Origin: Acestrorhynchus altus
Lineage: Eukaryota > Chordata > Actinopteri > Characiformes > Acestrorhynchidae
Direction of reading: 5' to 3'
Length of the DNA: 64,000 bases
NCBI GenBank assembly: GCA_034509495.1
Contig: CM067522.1
Span: 8,977,277-9,041,276 of the forward strand
Part shown: positions 21,539 through 32,470 of the stretch, piece by piece
Numbering within the stretch: position 1 is the stretch's first letter
Layout of the letters: every line of letters begins with the position of its first letter
Made by a program: the position numbers and the translations under genes
Notes under the pieces: model-generated
The model's input: only the letters and a program-made list of their open reading frames with translations
What the model was told of the DNA's origin: nothing
Databases searched by the model: none

Positions 21539-22163
21539 ATGAAGTCTGCTGCAGCTTTTGTTGTTCTTGCATGTCTGGTTATGAACATACAAGGTAGGAG
21601 TCTTTCATTTATGTCATCATTTGAACTGTAGCTCATTTTTGCTCATAGCAATTATTTATCATACAGTAATAATACTTACAGTTATAATACATAATATTGT
21701 TTGGTTGCAGGACAGAGGAATACTCTAAAGAGGTGCTTATGCCAAAACCCTGCATTGAACATGGTTCGTCTGCAACGAGTTGAGAAGATTGAAATTCATC
21801 CCGCTGGTCCTTCTTGTGACAATGTGGAAATTATGTAAGTTTAATACATTTATATTATTAATAATAATAATAATAATGCCCACAGTTACATAATTATATT
21901 CAGCTATCTAATATGTTTCATTTTGCTGTTTTAGTATCACATTCAAGAATGGTGCAGGTCAAAAATGCTTGAACCCAGAGTCCAGCTTTGCTCAGAATTA
22001 CATCAAGAAAGCTGTTCAAGAGGTGAGAACATCAGTTTGAAACCTAATTAATATTAATTATAATATATTATTAGTCCAGTGCAACATTATTAAAGACATT
22101 TAATTAATGTGTTTATGTTTTTGTTTGTTTTAGGGGTCAAAAAATGTGACAAAACCTCACTAA
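21539..22163 (+). CDS. CXCL9/10/11-type (CXCL11-like) CXC chemokine, gene D, intact
   Basis: Four exons: 21539-21593, 21711-21834, 21935-22022, 22134-22163, coding 98 residues. Signal peptide 1-19 (MKSAAAFVVLACLVMNIQG); Cys27-Leu-Cys29, Cys54 and Cys71 make the CXC fold; no ELR (LKR precedes the CXC). QKCLNPESSFAQNYIKKAV is the conserved helix entry. Exon 3 is 88 bases, two fewer than in B and C (the 'GAGAG' before the donor is shortened), so exon 4 is read in another frame. The tail becomes GSKNVTKPH instead of the short RxxQ ends of A-C, with a possible N-glycosylation site NVT. Role as for gene C: a secreted, interferon-inducible leukocyte attractant, inferred from family and promoter. AATAAA is at 22476-22481. 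Confidence 0.86.
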
Positions 22164-22246
22164 CAACATGGAAGAAGAGACTGTGAATGTCATCAGGATC
22201 AGAATCCTGCACTGAAACATTTCATCTTTTTAAATTAAACTACTGT

Positions 22247-22247
22247 A

Positions 22248-22298
<51 letters not shown>

Positions 22299-22300
22299 AT
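22247..22300. repeat. (TATC)n microsatellite in gene D 3' UTR
   Basis: About 13 tetranucleotide units, 85 bases after the gene D stop codon and before its AATAAA, so it should be part of the transcript. Confidence 0.9.
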
Positions 22301-22475
22301 TTGTCGATCTGTCTGTCTACATTGTGTGTATATACTGAAAATAATATGTACAATGTATATTTGTACGTTGATTTATGAGCCATAACTACTATACATTGTA
22401 AGGTACTGTACAGAATTTGAAACAGTACTGGTGTTTTTTAACTGCTGTATATGTTTCTATTGTAATATATTTTGT

Positions 22476-22481
22476 AATAAA
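22476..22481 (+). terminator. Polyadenylation signal of gene D
   Basis: AATAAA about 313 bases after the stop codon. Confidence 0.55.
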
Positions 22482-22542
22482 ATCTGTCTGACCACTGAGG
22501 AAAATGAGGTCTGATACTCTGTGACATTCACAATAATATATA

Positions 22543-22985
22543 GGGGTATTTCTGCCTTGCACCCAATGATTCCAGGTATATATCCAGCAACTTTGCACGG
22601 TCATTGAAGAGAAGTGGACTAACATTCCACAGGCCACAATCAACATCCTGATTAACATGAAGGAAATGTGTTGCACTGCATGTAAAATGAGCTGCACATT
22701 TCAGAGTGGCCTTTTATTGTGGCCACTCTGTGGTCAAACTGTGAGGTACACCTGTGAAATAATCATGCTGTCTAATCAGCATCTTGATATGTCACACCTG
22801 TGAGATGGATGGATTATATCAGCAAAGGAGAAGTGCTCCCTGACACAGATATGTGAACAATATTAGAGAGAAAAGGGCCTTTTAACTGCAAATAGAAATA
22901 GCTCGTAAAAATGGGAGCACAAACAAAAGTGTTGCATTTACATTTTTTGTATTTATACACTTTATATATTCAGTGTATAAGTCCT
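22543..22985 (+). mobile_element. Tc1/mariner-type remnant, 3' part
   Basis: 'aacattccacaggccacaat' and the following bases match the C-terminal coding end of a Tc1-like transposase, followed by 'taatcatgctgtctaatcag', 'tcacacctgtgagatggatg' and a terminal 'aagtgttgcatttacatttt'. The 5' part is absent. It sits 60 bases after the gene D polyadenylation signal. Confidence 0.6.
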
Positions 22986-23174
22986 AGTGATCAACACCAA
23001 AAAACAAAAAATGCCGGAAGTCACTTAATGTGTAATGAATATACAATATGATAGTTTACTTTTTGAATGAAATTGTGATCACAAATTGTTTTTTTTAACC
23101 ATGTTCTATTTTTTGAGATCCCTTAGTACATGTGCATTTAGACCAAAATTCACTTAAAATTCAGGACTGATTCT

Positions 23175-23345
23175 AACTTGCACAAGAGCTCAGTAGCATT
23201 GAGAGATCCAGAGAAGTATTTCCAAGAAACAAAAAATCCAGAAGAAAAAGAAACACTGTGAAACAAAAAGTGAAACTGTTTTTGTGTCAAAACAACCACA
23301 AAAATATCATCTGAGGAGGGGACTCCCCAAATTAACAGCATACAT
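23175..23345 (+). promoter_or_regulatory. Relic chemokine promoter without a gene (right of D)
   Basis: TTCCAAGAA (23220-23228, exact GAS), GAAACAAAAAGTGAAACTG (23260-23278, ISRE-like), GGGGACTCCCC (23318-23328, a perfect palindromic NF-kB site) and a mutated TATA region (agcatacattaa, cf. agcatataaaag) follow in the order and rough spacing of the A-D promoters. No chemokine exon follows within 2 kb. Confidence 0.55.
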
Positions 23346-23494
23346 TAAGACAATGGCTGTGATTTTTTGCATGCTGAGAATGTCGTGGTCATGTGGGGTC
23401 CATTGAAGAATGGGGTGAAAAGAGTACAAAACTGGGTTGCAAAGCTGTGTTTCATAATAGATACTATACGATAAATAATTAAAAATCAGTCGTT

Positions 23495-23870
23495 ATCATA
23501 TCCATTTCATCCGGAATAGGGTCATGGTGGATCCAGAGCCTACCTGGAATTATCAGGCATAAGGCATGGATAGGGTAAAACACACACTGACGGAATGAGG
23601 AAACCAGGGTACCCTGCATGGACACAGGATAAACACGCAAAACTCCTCACAGATAGTGACCCAAGTGGAGACCCCTGGAGCTGTTAAACCCATACACTAC
23701 CTGCAACACCACCGGGAATCCAGAGATTACCTTGAATCATTGGGCAGAAGGCAGGGACAGGGCACACACACACACACACACACAATCTCCAGGGCAATAT
23801 AGAGTAGCCTATTCACCTGATTAAGATAGAGGGAGGTGGGGAGAACACACCAGACCCCTCATAGACTGCT
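23495..23870. repeat. Fish interspersed repeat with internal (CA)n
   Basis: Phrases such as 'ggatccagagcctacctgga', 'gaggaaaccagggtaccctg' and 'aactcctcacagatagtgac' match a repeat common in otophysan genomes as I remember it. It holds a (CA)n run at 23766-23783 and a second partial unit (23710-23760). Confidence 0.5.
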
Positions 23871-23879
23871 GTTGTGTAC

Positions 23880-24860
23880 AGTACCTTGTGTAATGTGAAA
23901 TATTTGGGCATATGTGCCACTCTGAAGGGTGGTCTCAGGCAGGAATGCGTGAGTCCATTATTGTTTTTATGCCAACCTTTCTGTTTTAATCTGGCATAAC
24001 CTCCATCTTCATTCCAATAATGAATAAAATAACTTTTTCAGCTGCATGTTGCTGTACAGAAACAGAAAGTTTAATTTGTCATGGACTTTCCTACACTGTC
24101 ATATCTCCACTTAATGTTTGTTCTGGTGTTCACTGTAAATAGTTTTGTGGAGCAAATATTTCTTTACATTTGAATTTTACTTTTGTCTTCTGAATGATTA
24201 CTTTGTAGGAACTGTTGAGGCAGTACCTCATTCGAGATGCACGTGTGTCAGCATTTGAAATGTTTGTGGTGGGTGGTATTATATCAGTTATGTTATAACA
24301 ACTGTATAATCACCACAAAGTCACAAACATTTAACAGATATGTATGTGTATACGTATATAAATAAAACATATATGGGTCATGGTTATGTTAAATGTGATT
24401 CAAAACAGAGCTATTTAATTTATTTTTATCTGATCTGATCTGATCTAATATAATATAATATAATGCAATATAATCTGTGTTATATCTAATCTAATCTAAT
24501 ATGTTATTATGGAAACAGATCACTTATCATCATTATGTGTCTAGCCGTCATAAATGGCTTTTCCCATACTCTGGAATTTTCTTAACACAGGAAAAGCATA
24601 CCCTGGTGGAAACAATAAAATATACGCAGGTCTATGAAGGAGGCAAAAAAGGAAACAGGAAAGGGTGGATCCAGGACTGGGAACCGTGACATCTGTGGAA
24701 ACATACAATGTCCTTTATATCACTTAAGTGACCATGCCAAAAGCAACGCATATGCAATGCAGGAAAGTCAATATTTTAGTTGTCCAGCCCCAGGGTGAAT
24801 CTTACAACGCAATAGTGAATGATAAGGGATAGATGTTTTATAACATAATATCCAATCAGC
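23880..24860. other. No gene seen
   Basis: Unstructured AT-rich sequence; small (TCTGA)n and (TAATA)n tracts near 24430-24500. Confidence 0.45.
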
Positions 24861-24861
24861 C

Positions 24862-25240
24862 ATAACATTAAAACCACAGAGGAGTGAAGTGAATAACAGT
24901 AATTATCTGGTTATATCTGCTAAGGAATAACCTGCTAAGAAGCTGTTCATGTATACTAGACTGCAAGTAAACAGGCAGTTCTCCAAAATGGCAGGTCATG
25001 TTGGTTGTTTCCAGTATGCACTGGTCAGACGAGGTAGGAGTCTACCTAAAGTACTCCAACAATGGAAAACTGGTGAACCAGCAACAGGGTAATGGGCACC
25101 CAAGGCTCATTGAAGTGATCCATGGAGGCCCCATCTCATAAATTACAGGACTTAAATAATCTGCTACTAACATGTTGGCACCAGAGACCACAGGTCATCT
25201 TCTGAAAAAACATTGAACATTTAAACTGCTGACATCAAAA
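24862..25240 (+). mobile_element. Internally deleted Tc1/mariner-type transposon
   Basis: Starts with 'cagccataacattaaaacca', carries the N-terminal coding block up to 'gggcacccaaggctcattga', and continues directly with the C-terminal block 'gatccatggaggccccatct ... ttacaggacttaaat'. The whole middle of the transposase is deleted. A more decayed relative is at 38870-39250. Confidence 0.6.
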
Positions 25241-25550
25241 AATCGGAACCTCTCATAAACATGGAAGTGGAAACAACATGTAAATTAGACACGACGGACC
25301 TAGTTTATTGACCAATTATTTATATTTAATTGTTAGTATTACATGGTGACAAATTTGAATAACCAACCCTAGGGGTAATGATGCTGTTGATCTTAATATA
25401 ACAAATGTTTCTTTGTAAATCATTCTTTGAAAAGCCTATAATGCTGAAATATGCAGTACATTTTTATTCCAGATTGGAGATACTGCCTCCAGGTTTTCCA
25501 GGGGGGTTTCCAGGACAGAGTGTAAATCCATATCTGGGCAAAAAGACATA

Positions 25551-25553
<3 letters not shown>

Positions 25554-25593
<40 letters not shown>

Positions 25594-25608
25594 ATTCACA
25601 CACACACC
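25554..25608. repeat. (CA)n microsatellite
   Basis: CA run with few interruptions. Confidence 0.9.
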
Positions 25609-25865
25609 AGGTTAATTTAGATATTAAGATAGTCCATGAAATACTGCATGCTTGGTTGTTGGCCATGTACATTATATTTTATGGACAAACCTACACTTTG
25701 GATTTTAGTGTGGGGGCAACTTTTTGAGTTTCAGACACAGGTGGGACATTTTCGGAAATTCCAACAAAACCATTCAAAATGCAAATGTTGCACAACGTTG
25801 CAAAAATTTGATTAAATGACTCAGCATCCTAAAACCAAACAGAATTGTTAATATTAGCTGCTTTG

Positions 25866-25927
25866 TAGAATAGAATAGAATAGAACTTTATTAATCCCTT
25901 GGGAGGGTTCCTTCAGGGAAATTAAGG
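25866..25927 (-). mobile_element. LINE 3' tail
   Basis: Inverted copy of the LINE tail at 7507-7600, with a (TAGAA)n end then 'ctttattaatcccttgggag'. Confidence 0.55.
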
Positions 25928-26034
25928 TACTCTGCCTGCTTTACTCTCACACAAAGGATTTCTGAGAAACAGCAAAGAGGAAGCCAGAATGTTTGTGTGC
26001 TTGTGATTGATTTGACTGCTGGAATGTTCTATAA

Positions 26035-26835
26035 CGTTTTTATTGAAAATACTCTGTTTAGATTATGAAAGCCAATTATGGAGTTAATTTTGTGTCAGAC
26101 AATTTACACAAAATAATAAAATGTGCAAACAAACATCTAAGAATCAAAAGGTAAGTTTGCAAGATAGGTTGCAAATGTAAAAACAAAAATATATATATTA
26201 AGTATATATTTTAGAGATATTTGGTTACTTTATTACTTTTTCCTGTTATTTGATACTTATTTCCATTTGGATGTTACCAGGTTTTGCTTTTTTTGTTTTG
26301 TTTTTGTGGATTTTATTTCTGGAATCTCTCATTTGCTTCTGCTTCCTTCTTTTGCTTCTGCATTATAGATCAGTTTTCACAGGTAAATGGGACTTAGAAG
26401 AAGTTGCTCACTTTGAATATCTATTGGTCACCTGGAAGAAATGTTTGGAAGAATGCTTAAAGCTGGTAGGCTGGGCCTGGCAAGGTCTCAGTTTTCAGGG
26501 TACCTGTCAGTCCAAAATCAGGTGACCAATGGAGATTCAAGTTGAACGCTTCCTTCAAAGACCTGTCCATCCCTGAAAACTGTGCCAGAACAATTTATCA
26601 GCAACATAAAAACTAAAACAAAACAAAAACAATAAAAATATAAAGTAACCCAGTATCTCTAAAAATTATAGATTTTATATGTTTTCTATTTTGCATTCAC
26701 GGCGTATCTTTTTTCTTTTATGATTCTGAGAATGTTGTTTCTATTTTTGTTATATTTTGTGTAAAAACAGTGTAAAAATTAACTCCATAGCCAATTACCT
26801 GCCCTTGATTTCATCTGTTTAAGCTGTTTTTCACA
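26035..26835. mobile_element. Candidate long-TIR foldback element
   Basis: 'ccaattatggagttaatttt' (about 26071) with following 'acaatttacacaaaataat' is matched in inverse by 'aaaattaactccatagccaa' (about 26774), and 'aacatctaagaatcaaaagg' by an inverse block near 26719. Arms of about 100 bases are imperfect. The inside holds a second small inverted pair ('gtcacctggaag' / 'caggtgaccaat'). No coding capacity. Confidence 0.4.
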
Positions 26836-26839
26836 AGTA

Positions 26840-27640
26840 TGCATGCTGACAGTGGACAGTACTTGCAATGCTACTGCAACCCTGTAGAGCTGTACGGGGG
26901 GGGACCACCGCATTTAGCCTGTGAACAGAACTTTGTGTGCAGCATGATTTCCACCCACCAAAGATTCATACTGACCACATAAAGAGAGAGTAATAATGTT
27001 CTTTAACTTGACATTATGAGCTGACAACAGTTGCGTGTACCGATTGCACATGCATGAAAAGCAAAATAAGACGATGCTTTGTCAGTAGCAAATTAAGTCA
27101 TTTCCCTTTGAGATAGAAAGGGCATGTAGCTCCCAGCCACAAATATGTGAAGAACTCTGATAAACTGTTACAAGCTGTGGGGCATGACATGTCACCTTTG
27201 GCTTGCTCACTGGGGGGTTTATGACATGACCTTAAATATTAGAAAACAGATGGTTTTAAGGAGGTTTAGTTTTGGGTAGAAACTTAATTTCTTTTAACAT
27301 TAGTAACCAGTTGTGTGCTGGCCTTGAACATCACTTTTATCACAAGATTTACCACTAAGTACAGTGTTTCTGCCAGCTGAGTACAGTGTTTCTGCCAGCT
27401 GAGGTTTCTACTCTTGACTGTAATCTGATGCAACATATAACTATAAATGAGTGGAAAAATGAGGTAAAGGAGAGTTAGAGAACTGTCTGGAAGACACTAG
27501 TTGGAGTGTTTTTGAATCTGCAGATAATGACCTGCATAATTAAGCTTCAGCTCGAGTAGTAGGATGTCAACCAACAAGAGTAGAGTAGTAGGATGTCCAT
27601 CGGCCAGATGGAAGAGTTTGTTAGACATCACCAGCTATCC
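26840..27640. other. No gene seen
   Basis: No recognisable coding or repeat content, apart from a short direct duplication 'gtacagtgtttctgccagct' at 27360-27400. Confidence 0.45.
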
Positions 27641-27644
27641 TCCA

Positions 27645-28060
27645 GACAATGTGTAATTGTCACCACACACCAATTCGCACCTCATTCAATCCCCAGCACA
27701 AACCATCAGCACCTCTCCATGAAATTCTGATGGCCATTTAGCCTGCCCTGAAGGTCAGGATATGCACCCTTGTACTCTCTGAGAGACAGACAGAAAGTGA
27801 AGAAAGCAGCAGGCCCACCAGGTTTCACTTTCCTGTCTGAAAACTTGCACTGACCAACTTGACCCTGTCTTCGCATTAATCTTCAATAAATCCCTGAAGC
27901 TATGTTAAGTCCATTCCTGCTTTAAACACTCTGCAGTAATTCCCATGTCCAAGAAAGCAACCACATCTGGACTAAATGATTATATACCCATTTTTCTGAC
28001 CTCTGTAGTCATGAAAACCTTTGAGAAACTGGAAGTAACACACAGCTATGTGGATGATGT
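27645..28060 (+). mobile_element. Maui-type LINE fragment (start of RT region)
   Basis: 'agaaagcagcaggcccacca' to 'actaaatgattatataccca' matches the KAAGPDG ... GLNDYRP region of Maui ORF2, with many frame breaks. Confidence 0.6.
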
Positions 28061-28114
28061 GGCAAACATTTGGGACTTCACCTTATCTTTAATGATCTCA
28101 ACATTACACAAGCA

Positions 28115-28245
28115 CTGGGTGTGATGAGGGGATGGAGTGCCATTTACCCAAACGGAGAGAGCATGGCCAATTGTGCTCTACTGAACTCTGTCCACTGATG
28201 GCAAGCAACATCAGATTACAACGTTAGTTCATTAGACCGCTTAAG
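28115..28245 (-). mobile_element. tRNA-SINE remnant
   Basis: 'gtgatgaggggatggagtgc', 'cggagagagcatggccaatt' and 'agttcattagaccgctta' match the right half of the SINEs at 14120-14407 and 38040-38372. Confidence 0.5.
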
Positions 28246-28249
28246 AATT

Positions 28250-29085
28250 AGAAATTCTATCATGTTTCTACCTGCTAACCTGATGCTGTGCTCAGCACAT
28301 TAAATATGTTGTGCTACTCACAAATGTATGCTTGTTTTAACATTTACAGGCATGTGTGTATGAAAAAGTGCGGTAGAACCCAGAACTGGGTGGTAGAACT
28401 ACAGAAGTTTGTGCATTGGCTACTATGCACCATGAGCTATTGTGTAACCAAAGAAAAAAATCATTGTATGAAAAAACATAATTGACCAATAAAAACTTAT
28501 TCCACTGATTAGAAATCTGTGCTAGTTGACTGCCCCCTACTGACACTCTGGGCACATGCCAAATAAACTGTTTCTGAGACAATGTTCTACTGTGTAATGC
28601 ACAATTACACTAAAGCAGTGTGTTTAATATACCCAAATGCCTACATTCCTAGTCTTACAATAAATATAGATTAAGTTACAGCTGATGAATTATGGCTATA
28701 TATGGTCACTGTCCAAGGACATCTGCAAAATGTAATGAATAAAGCAATGCTTCCAGAATTGTGTGAAGATCCTTTGATGTAAACATCAAGCATGAGGGCT
28801 ATTTCTGCAAACTCTGTTATGCTGCAGGTCATAACATGCTTCCTCTAATGGAAGCTCTTGTAAACCTTCAGTATAAAAGACATGGCTTCTTGATCAAAGC
28901 ACTGGTATCTAAATTATCACTATATAAATGTAGTTCACAGAAACATGAGATGAAAGCAAGAAAGTAGTTTAATCCTCTGTGTTCTCAGGCTTCTGTTAAT
29001 GTGCTGCAGATTTATTACAGAAGCTCTGAGACAATGCAGATGATCGTTTACATTTTTTAAATTCCAATCAAATCAAGTTTAACAA
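28250..29085. other. No gene seen
   Basis: Short chance frames only; nothing recognised. Confidence 0.45.
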
Positions 29086-29520
29086 AGGTGCACACTGAGC
29101 AGGTGAAGATAAAGAGATTGGCGGACGTACTCGCAGGGTTTTCAAGGATTTAATAATAAACTGACATGAAAACAAAAGCAGAGAATCCAAATCACAAACT
29201 GAAAAACAATCGAAGGATGAACCAAGATTTGCTGAAAGTCAGGAACTTAAATACATGGAAGAATTACACACATCTGGGACATGTGAGGGGAAGGCAGGAC
29301 AGCCACACCGGGAAGATACAGCCCCTCCCCAACCCAAACACATAGAAACAATAGACATGACAGACTTGACAGAAGACAGAACCGGAGACTTGGACCTGGG
29401 AAATGGGACACACGAGATAGGACAGGAGACAAGACAGGAGACACACAAGACGAGACCAGAGAGTGGAACTGGGCAAGGGGAAATGTGGCCTTGGGAGCAT
29501 GAGCAGCTTGCGCTGCCATT
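29085..29520 (-). mobile_element. LTR-like repeat
   Basis: Structure 'ggatttaataataaactgac ... caggaacttaaatacatgga ... cacatctgggacatgtgagg ... gacaggagacaagacaggag' is that of a minus-strand gypsy-type fish LTR. The frames it opens on both strands are by-products of low-complexity GACA text. Confidence 0.45.
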
Positions 29521-29639
29521 GACACTGGAGTACTGTAATAAACAAAAGGACTAAACAAGACAGGTTGAAAATCAGGAACTTAAATACAACAACACTTCAC
29601 AAACAGAAAAGTAAACTTAAAGACAAGAAAAGGGAAAAA

Positions 29640-29692
29640 ATAATTATATATACTATACTATATACTATATACTATATACTATATTCACTATA
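29640..29692. repeat. (TATAC)n-like microsatellite
   Basis: Short AT-rich tract of 'actat' units. Confidence 0.85.
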
Positions 29693-29800
29693 AACCTACC
29701 CTACACATTATTGCACTGTACAACTTCTGTATGTACAGAAACTTTAAAATTGATGTTTGCATTAAATGTACATGTGCACCGGATATAGAATTCAATGTGC

Positions 29801-29966
29801 CGTATTTTCCGGACTATAAGCTGCTACTTTTCTTCCACACTTTAAACCATGCGGCTTATAATGAGGTGCAGCTTTTTCTTCTTATATATGTAATTTTCCA
29901 GGGTTTTTTTAAAACTATGTGGGTGTGGCTTATATTCCGGTGCGTCTTATAGTCCGGAAAATAATG
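29801..29966. mobile_element. MITE, second copy of the 'ttttccggactataag' family
   Basis: Perfect-looking terminal inverted repeats (gtattttccggactataagc at left, cttatagtccggaaaata at right) and the same interior as 7416-7672, without the nested LINE tail. Confidence 0.75.
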
Positions 29967-30169
29967 TAGTTGTACTGTAAGAAGTTAAGTGGGAGAACGA
30001 CTTTGGGAAGTGGAAGAATGTCTTTGGTGTGTGTAGTGGGAGGGTCTTTGGTAGGGAAAGTGTAACTGAGCAGCTTGTTGCTGCTTCAGTAGTGAGTAAA
30101 GTGAAGGTGCCGAAAAAGTTTATGTGGTGTGATGAGACAGGTGAGATGGGTTGTGACTAGCTAGAACAC

Positions 30170-31047
30170 TGGGCTACTGACTGTTAAGCAGCCTGGTGTC
30201 CTGGGGGAAGAAGCTGTCTTGGAACCAGCTGGTTCTTGTCCTATACTTCTGTATCTCCTACCGCACGGCAGCTTTGAGAACTTGGGTGGATGGAGACCTT
30301 TATAATCCTCCAGGCCTTCCTCAGACAGTGGTTGGTGTGTAAATCCAGAAGGTTTGGGAGCTGAACCCTGGTGATGTGCTTGGTGATATGTACCACCCTC
30401 TACATAGTTTTCCTCTCAACAGTGGTGCAGCTCCCATACCAGGATCATCTCGGGATGATCTCCACTGTGCAGGTGTAGAACATCTTCTGGATGCAGGGAT
30501 TCAGACCTAATTTCTTCAGAAGAGGTGCTGTTATGTCTTCTTCATCACTAGTGAGGAGTGTTCCAACCATGTAACCTCCTCAGAGATATAAACACCAAGG
30601 AACTTGATGCTGCTGACCCTCTCCACAGTGGTTCCATTGATGGGGACACCGGAGTGCTCTCTCTCTCCTGCTTCTTGAAGTCCATTACCAGCTCCCTGGT
30701 TTTGCTGACATTTAGAGAGAGGTTGTTTTCCTGGCACCAGTATGTCATGAGGCTGACCTCCTGTATGTAGGCTACCTCTTGGCCTCATAGACCTTTGACT
30801 GAGGGGCTCCAGTGTTGAGGGTCAGTGAGTGGACTGCCCTTCCTCACCACCTCCCAATGGCTTGTTAGGAAATTTAGGATCCACCTGCACAGAGGGTTGT
30901 TCAGACTGAGATCCACAGCTCCAAGCTTTGTCCAGATGGGAGAGGGCAGTATGTAGAGTGAGGGCAATTGCATTGTCAGTGGGTCTGTTCTGCCTGTTTG
31001 CCATTTGCAGTGAGTCCAGGTTGGCAGGCAATGACAAGCAGATCTGG
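30170..31047 (-). mobile_element. Maui-type LINE fragment, RT C-terminal half to 3' end
   Basis: Minus strand reads NLSLNVSKTRELVMDFKK, then SIKFLGVYISEEVTW, the conserved block after the YADD motif of Maui/L2 elements. It continues to the 3' coding end ('ccaggccttcctcagacagt' on the plus strand). 30785-31047 holds the decayed upstream RT. Several frameshifts; dead. Confidence 0.75.
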
Positions 31048-31048
31048 A

Positions 31049-31856
31049 TAGTATAGCACCTATCAGAACCAAACAAATTAAGGAGAAAAAATTAGCTCCA
31101 TGGTATAATGACCAAACCTGCTCTCTGAAACAGAGGGCACGCAGTTATGAAGGCAAATGACAGCAAACAAAATTAGAAATTTTCAGAGATGCTTGGAAAC
31201 TTGGTCTTACAGATTATAAACATGCTCTGGTTAAAGCAAAATCATCATATATTGCATCTCTAATAGATAAAAATAAAAACAATCCTATATACCTTTTTAA
31301 TATCTTCTCAAAATGAACCATCAGCCACAATACAGTCTCAGTTATGACACCTGATATTGTAATGATTTCATGACCTTCTTTAATGACAAAATGGAAAGAA
31401 TTGGACTAAAAATTCATAATTCATAATCTGGATCCAACATCACCTCCTCACACATTTGAGAACAGCACTGGCTCCGAGTCAAGTCTAGGACATTTTAACC
31501 CAGTTATTGAAAAGGACCTCCTTAGTTTAATTAGCTCCTCCAAATCATCCTCATGCCCACTACGTCCAGTACCTACACGACTATTTAAACATGTTACTCC
31601 AATTGCTATCAAATCATTACTCAATATAGTGAACTCTTCCCTTAGTCTAGGATACATGCCCAAATCTCTTAAAATAAAAAAGCCAAGCCTCAACCCTCAC
31701 GAGCTTGCCAACTATAGGCCCTACACTCCCATGATAGAAACTGTAATGCTATTTTGGTATTATTGGATCTCAGTGCCATGTTTGATACTATACACCATTC
31801 TGTTTTGCTTCATAGACTTGAAAATCATTTAAGGAATTAAAGGATCAGTCCTAAAG
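31049..31856 (+). mobile_element. L2-type LINE, left part, split by a gypsy insertion
   Basis: Decayed ORF2: KLAPWYNDQT at the start, NPVIEKDLLSLISSSKSSS, then NSSLSLGYMPKSLKI and HELANYRPYTP. It breaks off at 'tcctaaag' (31850-31856) and resumes after the gypsy element with the same bases at 35323. Confidence 0.75.
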
Positions 31857-32059
31857 TGAAACACACAGAAAGAGAAAAAGGTGGCCAGGCAAAGCTAGAC
31901 AGAGAGTTCAGAAACTGCCAGGCATAAATACATCCCAGTCCAGGTGTGAACAATCAGTACTCTGGTGATTGTGATCGTCTGAGTGTCATATGATCAGTTA
32001 GGTGACTAACTGAGGGATCTTGGGAAATGGAGTCCTGAGAGGTGGAGGGGTGTATGACA
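31857..32059 (-). repeat. LTR, left copy (3' LTR of the element)
   Basis: About 203 bases aligning with 35093-35322. Against the right copy it lacks 'tgttggatcataat' and a few bases near its start. If the right LTR really begins at 34915, this copy is truncated. Confidence 0.75.
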
Positions 32060-32219
32060 GTTCCTCCCCCCGAGGTGCGAGCCCTGGAACGAGGGCGACC
32101 ACGACAATGAGCCCCCTCTCCGCTCAATGTATCAAGGGATGAGACAGAAGGAGTCCTGCTGCCCACAGAGGAATGGGACAAGCAAGGACCAGCAGAGCGC
32201 CCCCTCTGGTGAACTGGAT

Positions 32220-32425
32220 GAGAGATGAAAAGGGGTTCCCGAGGGCAACCCTTAGGACGAGGGGCAGGCCTATCTGGATGCCTGGCGTGGAAATCCACCA
32301 CCAGTCCAGGATCAAGAATGCCCGCTGCCGGCTCCCAACTTCTCTCCGCAGGACCATAGCTCTCCCAGTCCACCAGGTACTGCAATGCTCCACCACACCT
32401 CTGCGAGTCCAAAGACTCCCGCACA
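32220..32425 (-). pseudogene. Gypsy chromodomain
   Basis: Minus strand reads [20 protein letters not shown], then [16 protein letters not shown], the aromatic-cage pattern typical of chromodomains at the end of fish gypsy integrases. It is thought to target insertion by binding histone marks. Frame breaks separate it from the integrase. Confidence 0.75.
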
Positions 32426-32470
32426 GCATAAGCAGGGGCTCAATCCACCTTGACAGGATTAGGGGGCACG

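Noticed and set aside
29239..29558. Overlapping frames on both strands about 100 residues long
   Set aside because: Low-complexity LTR-like GACA text opens several frames at once; no domain or start context.
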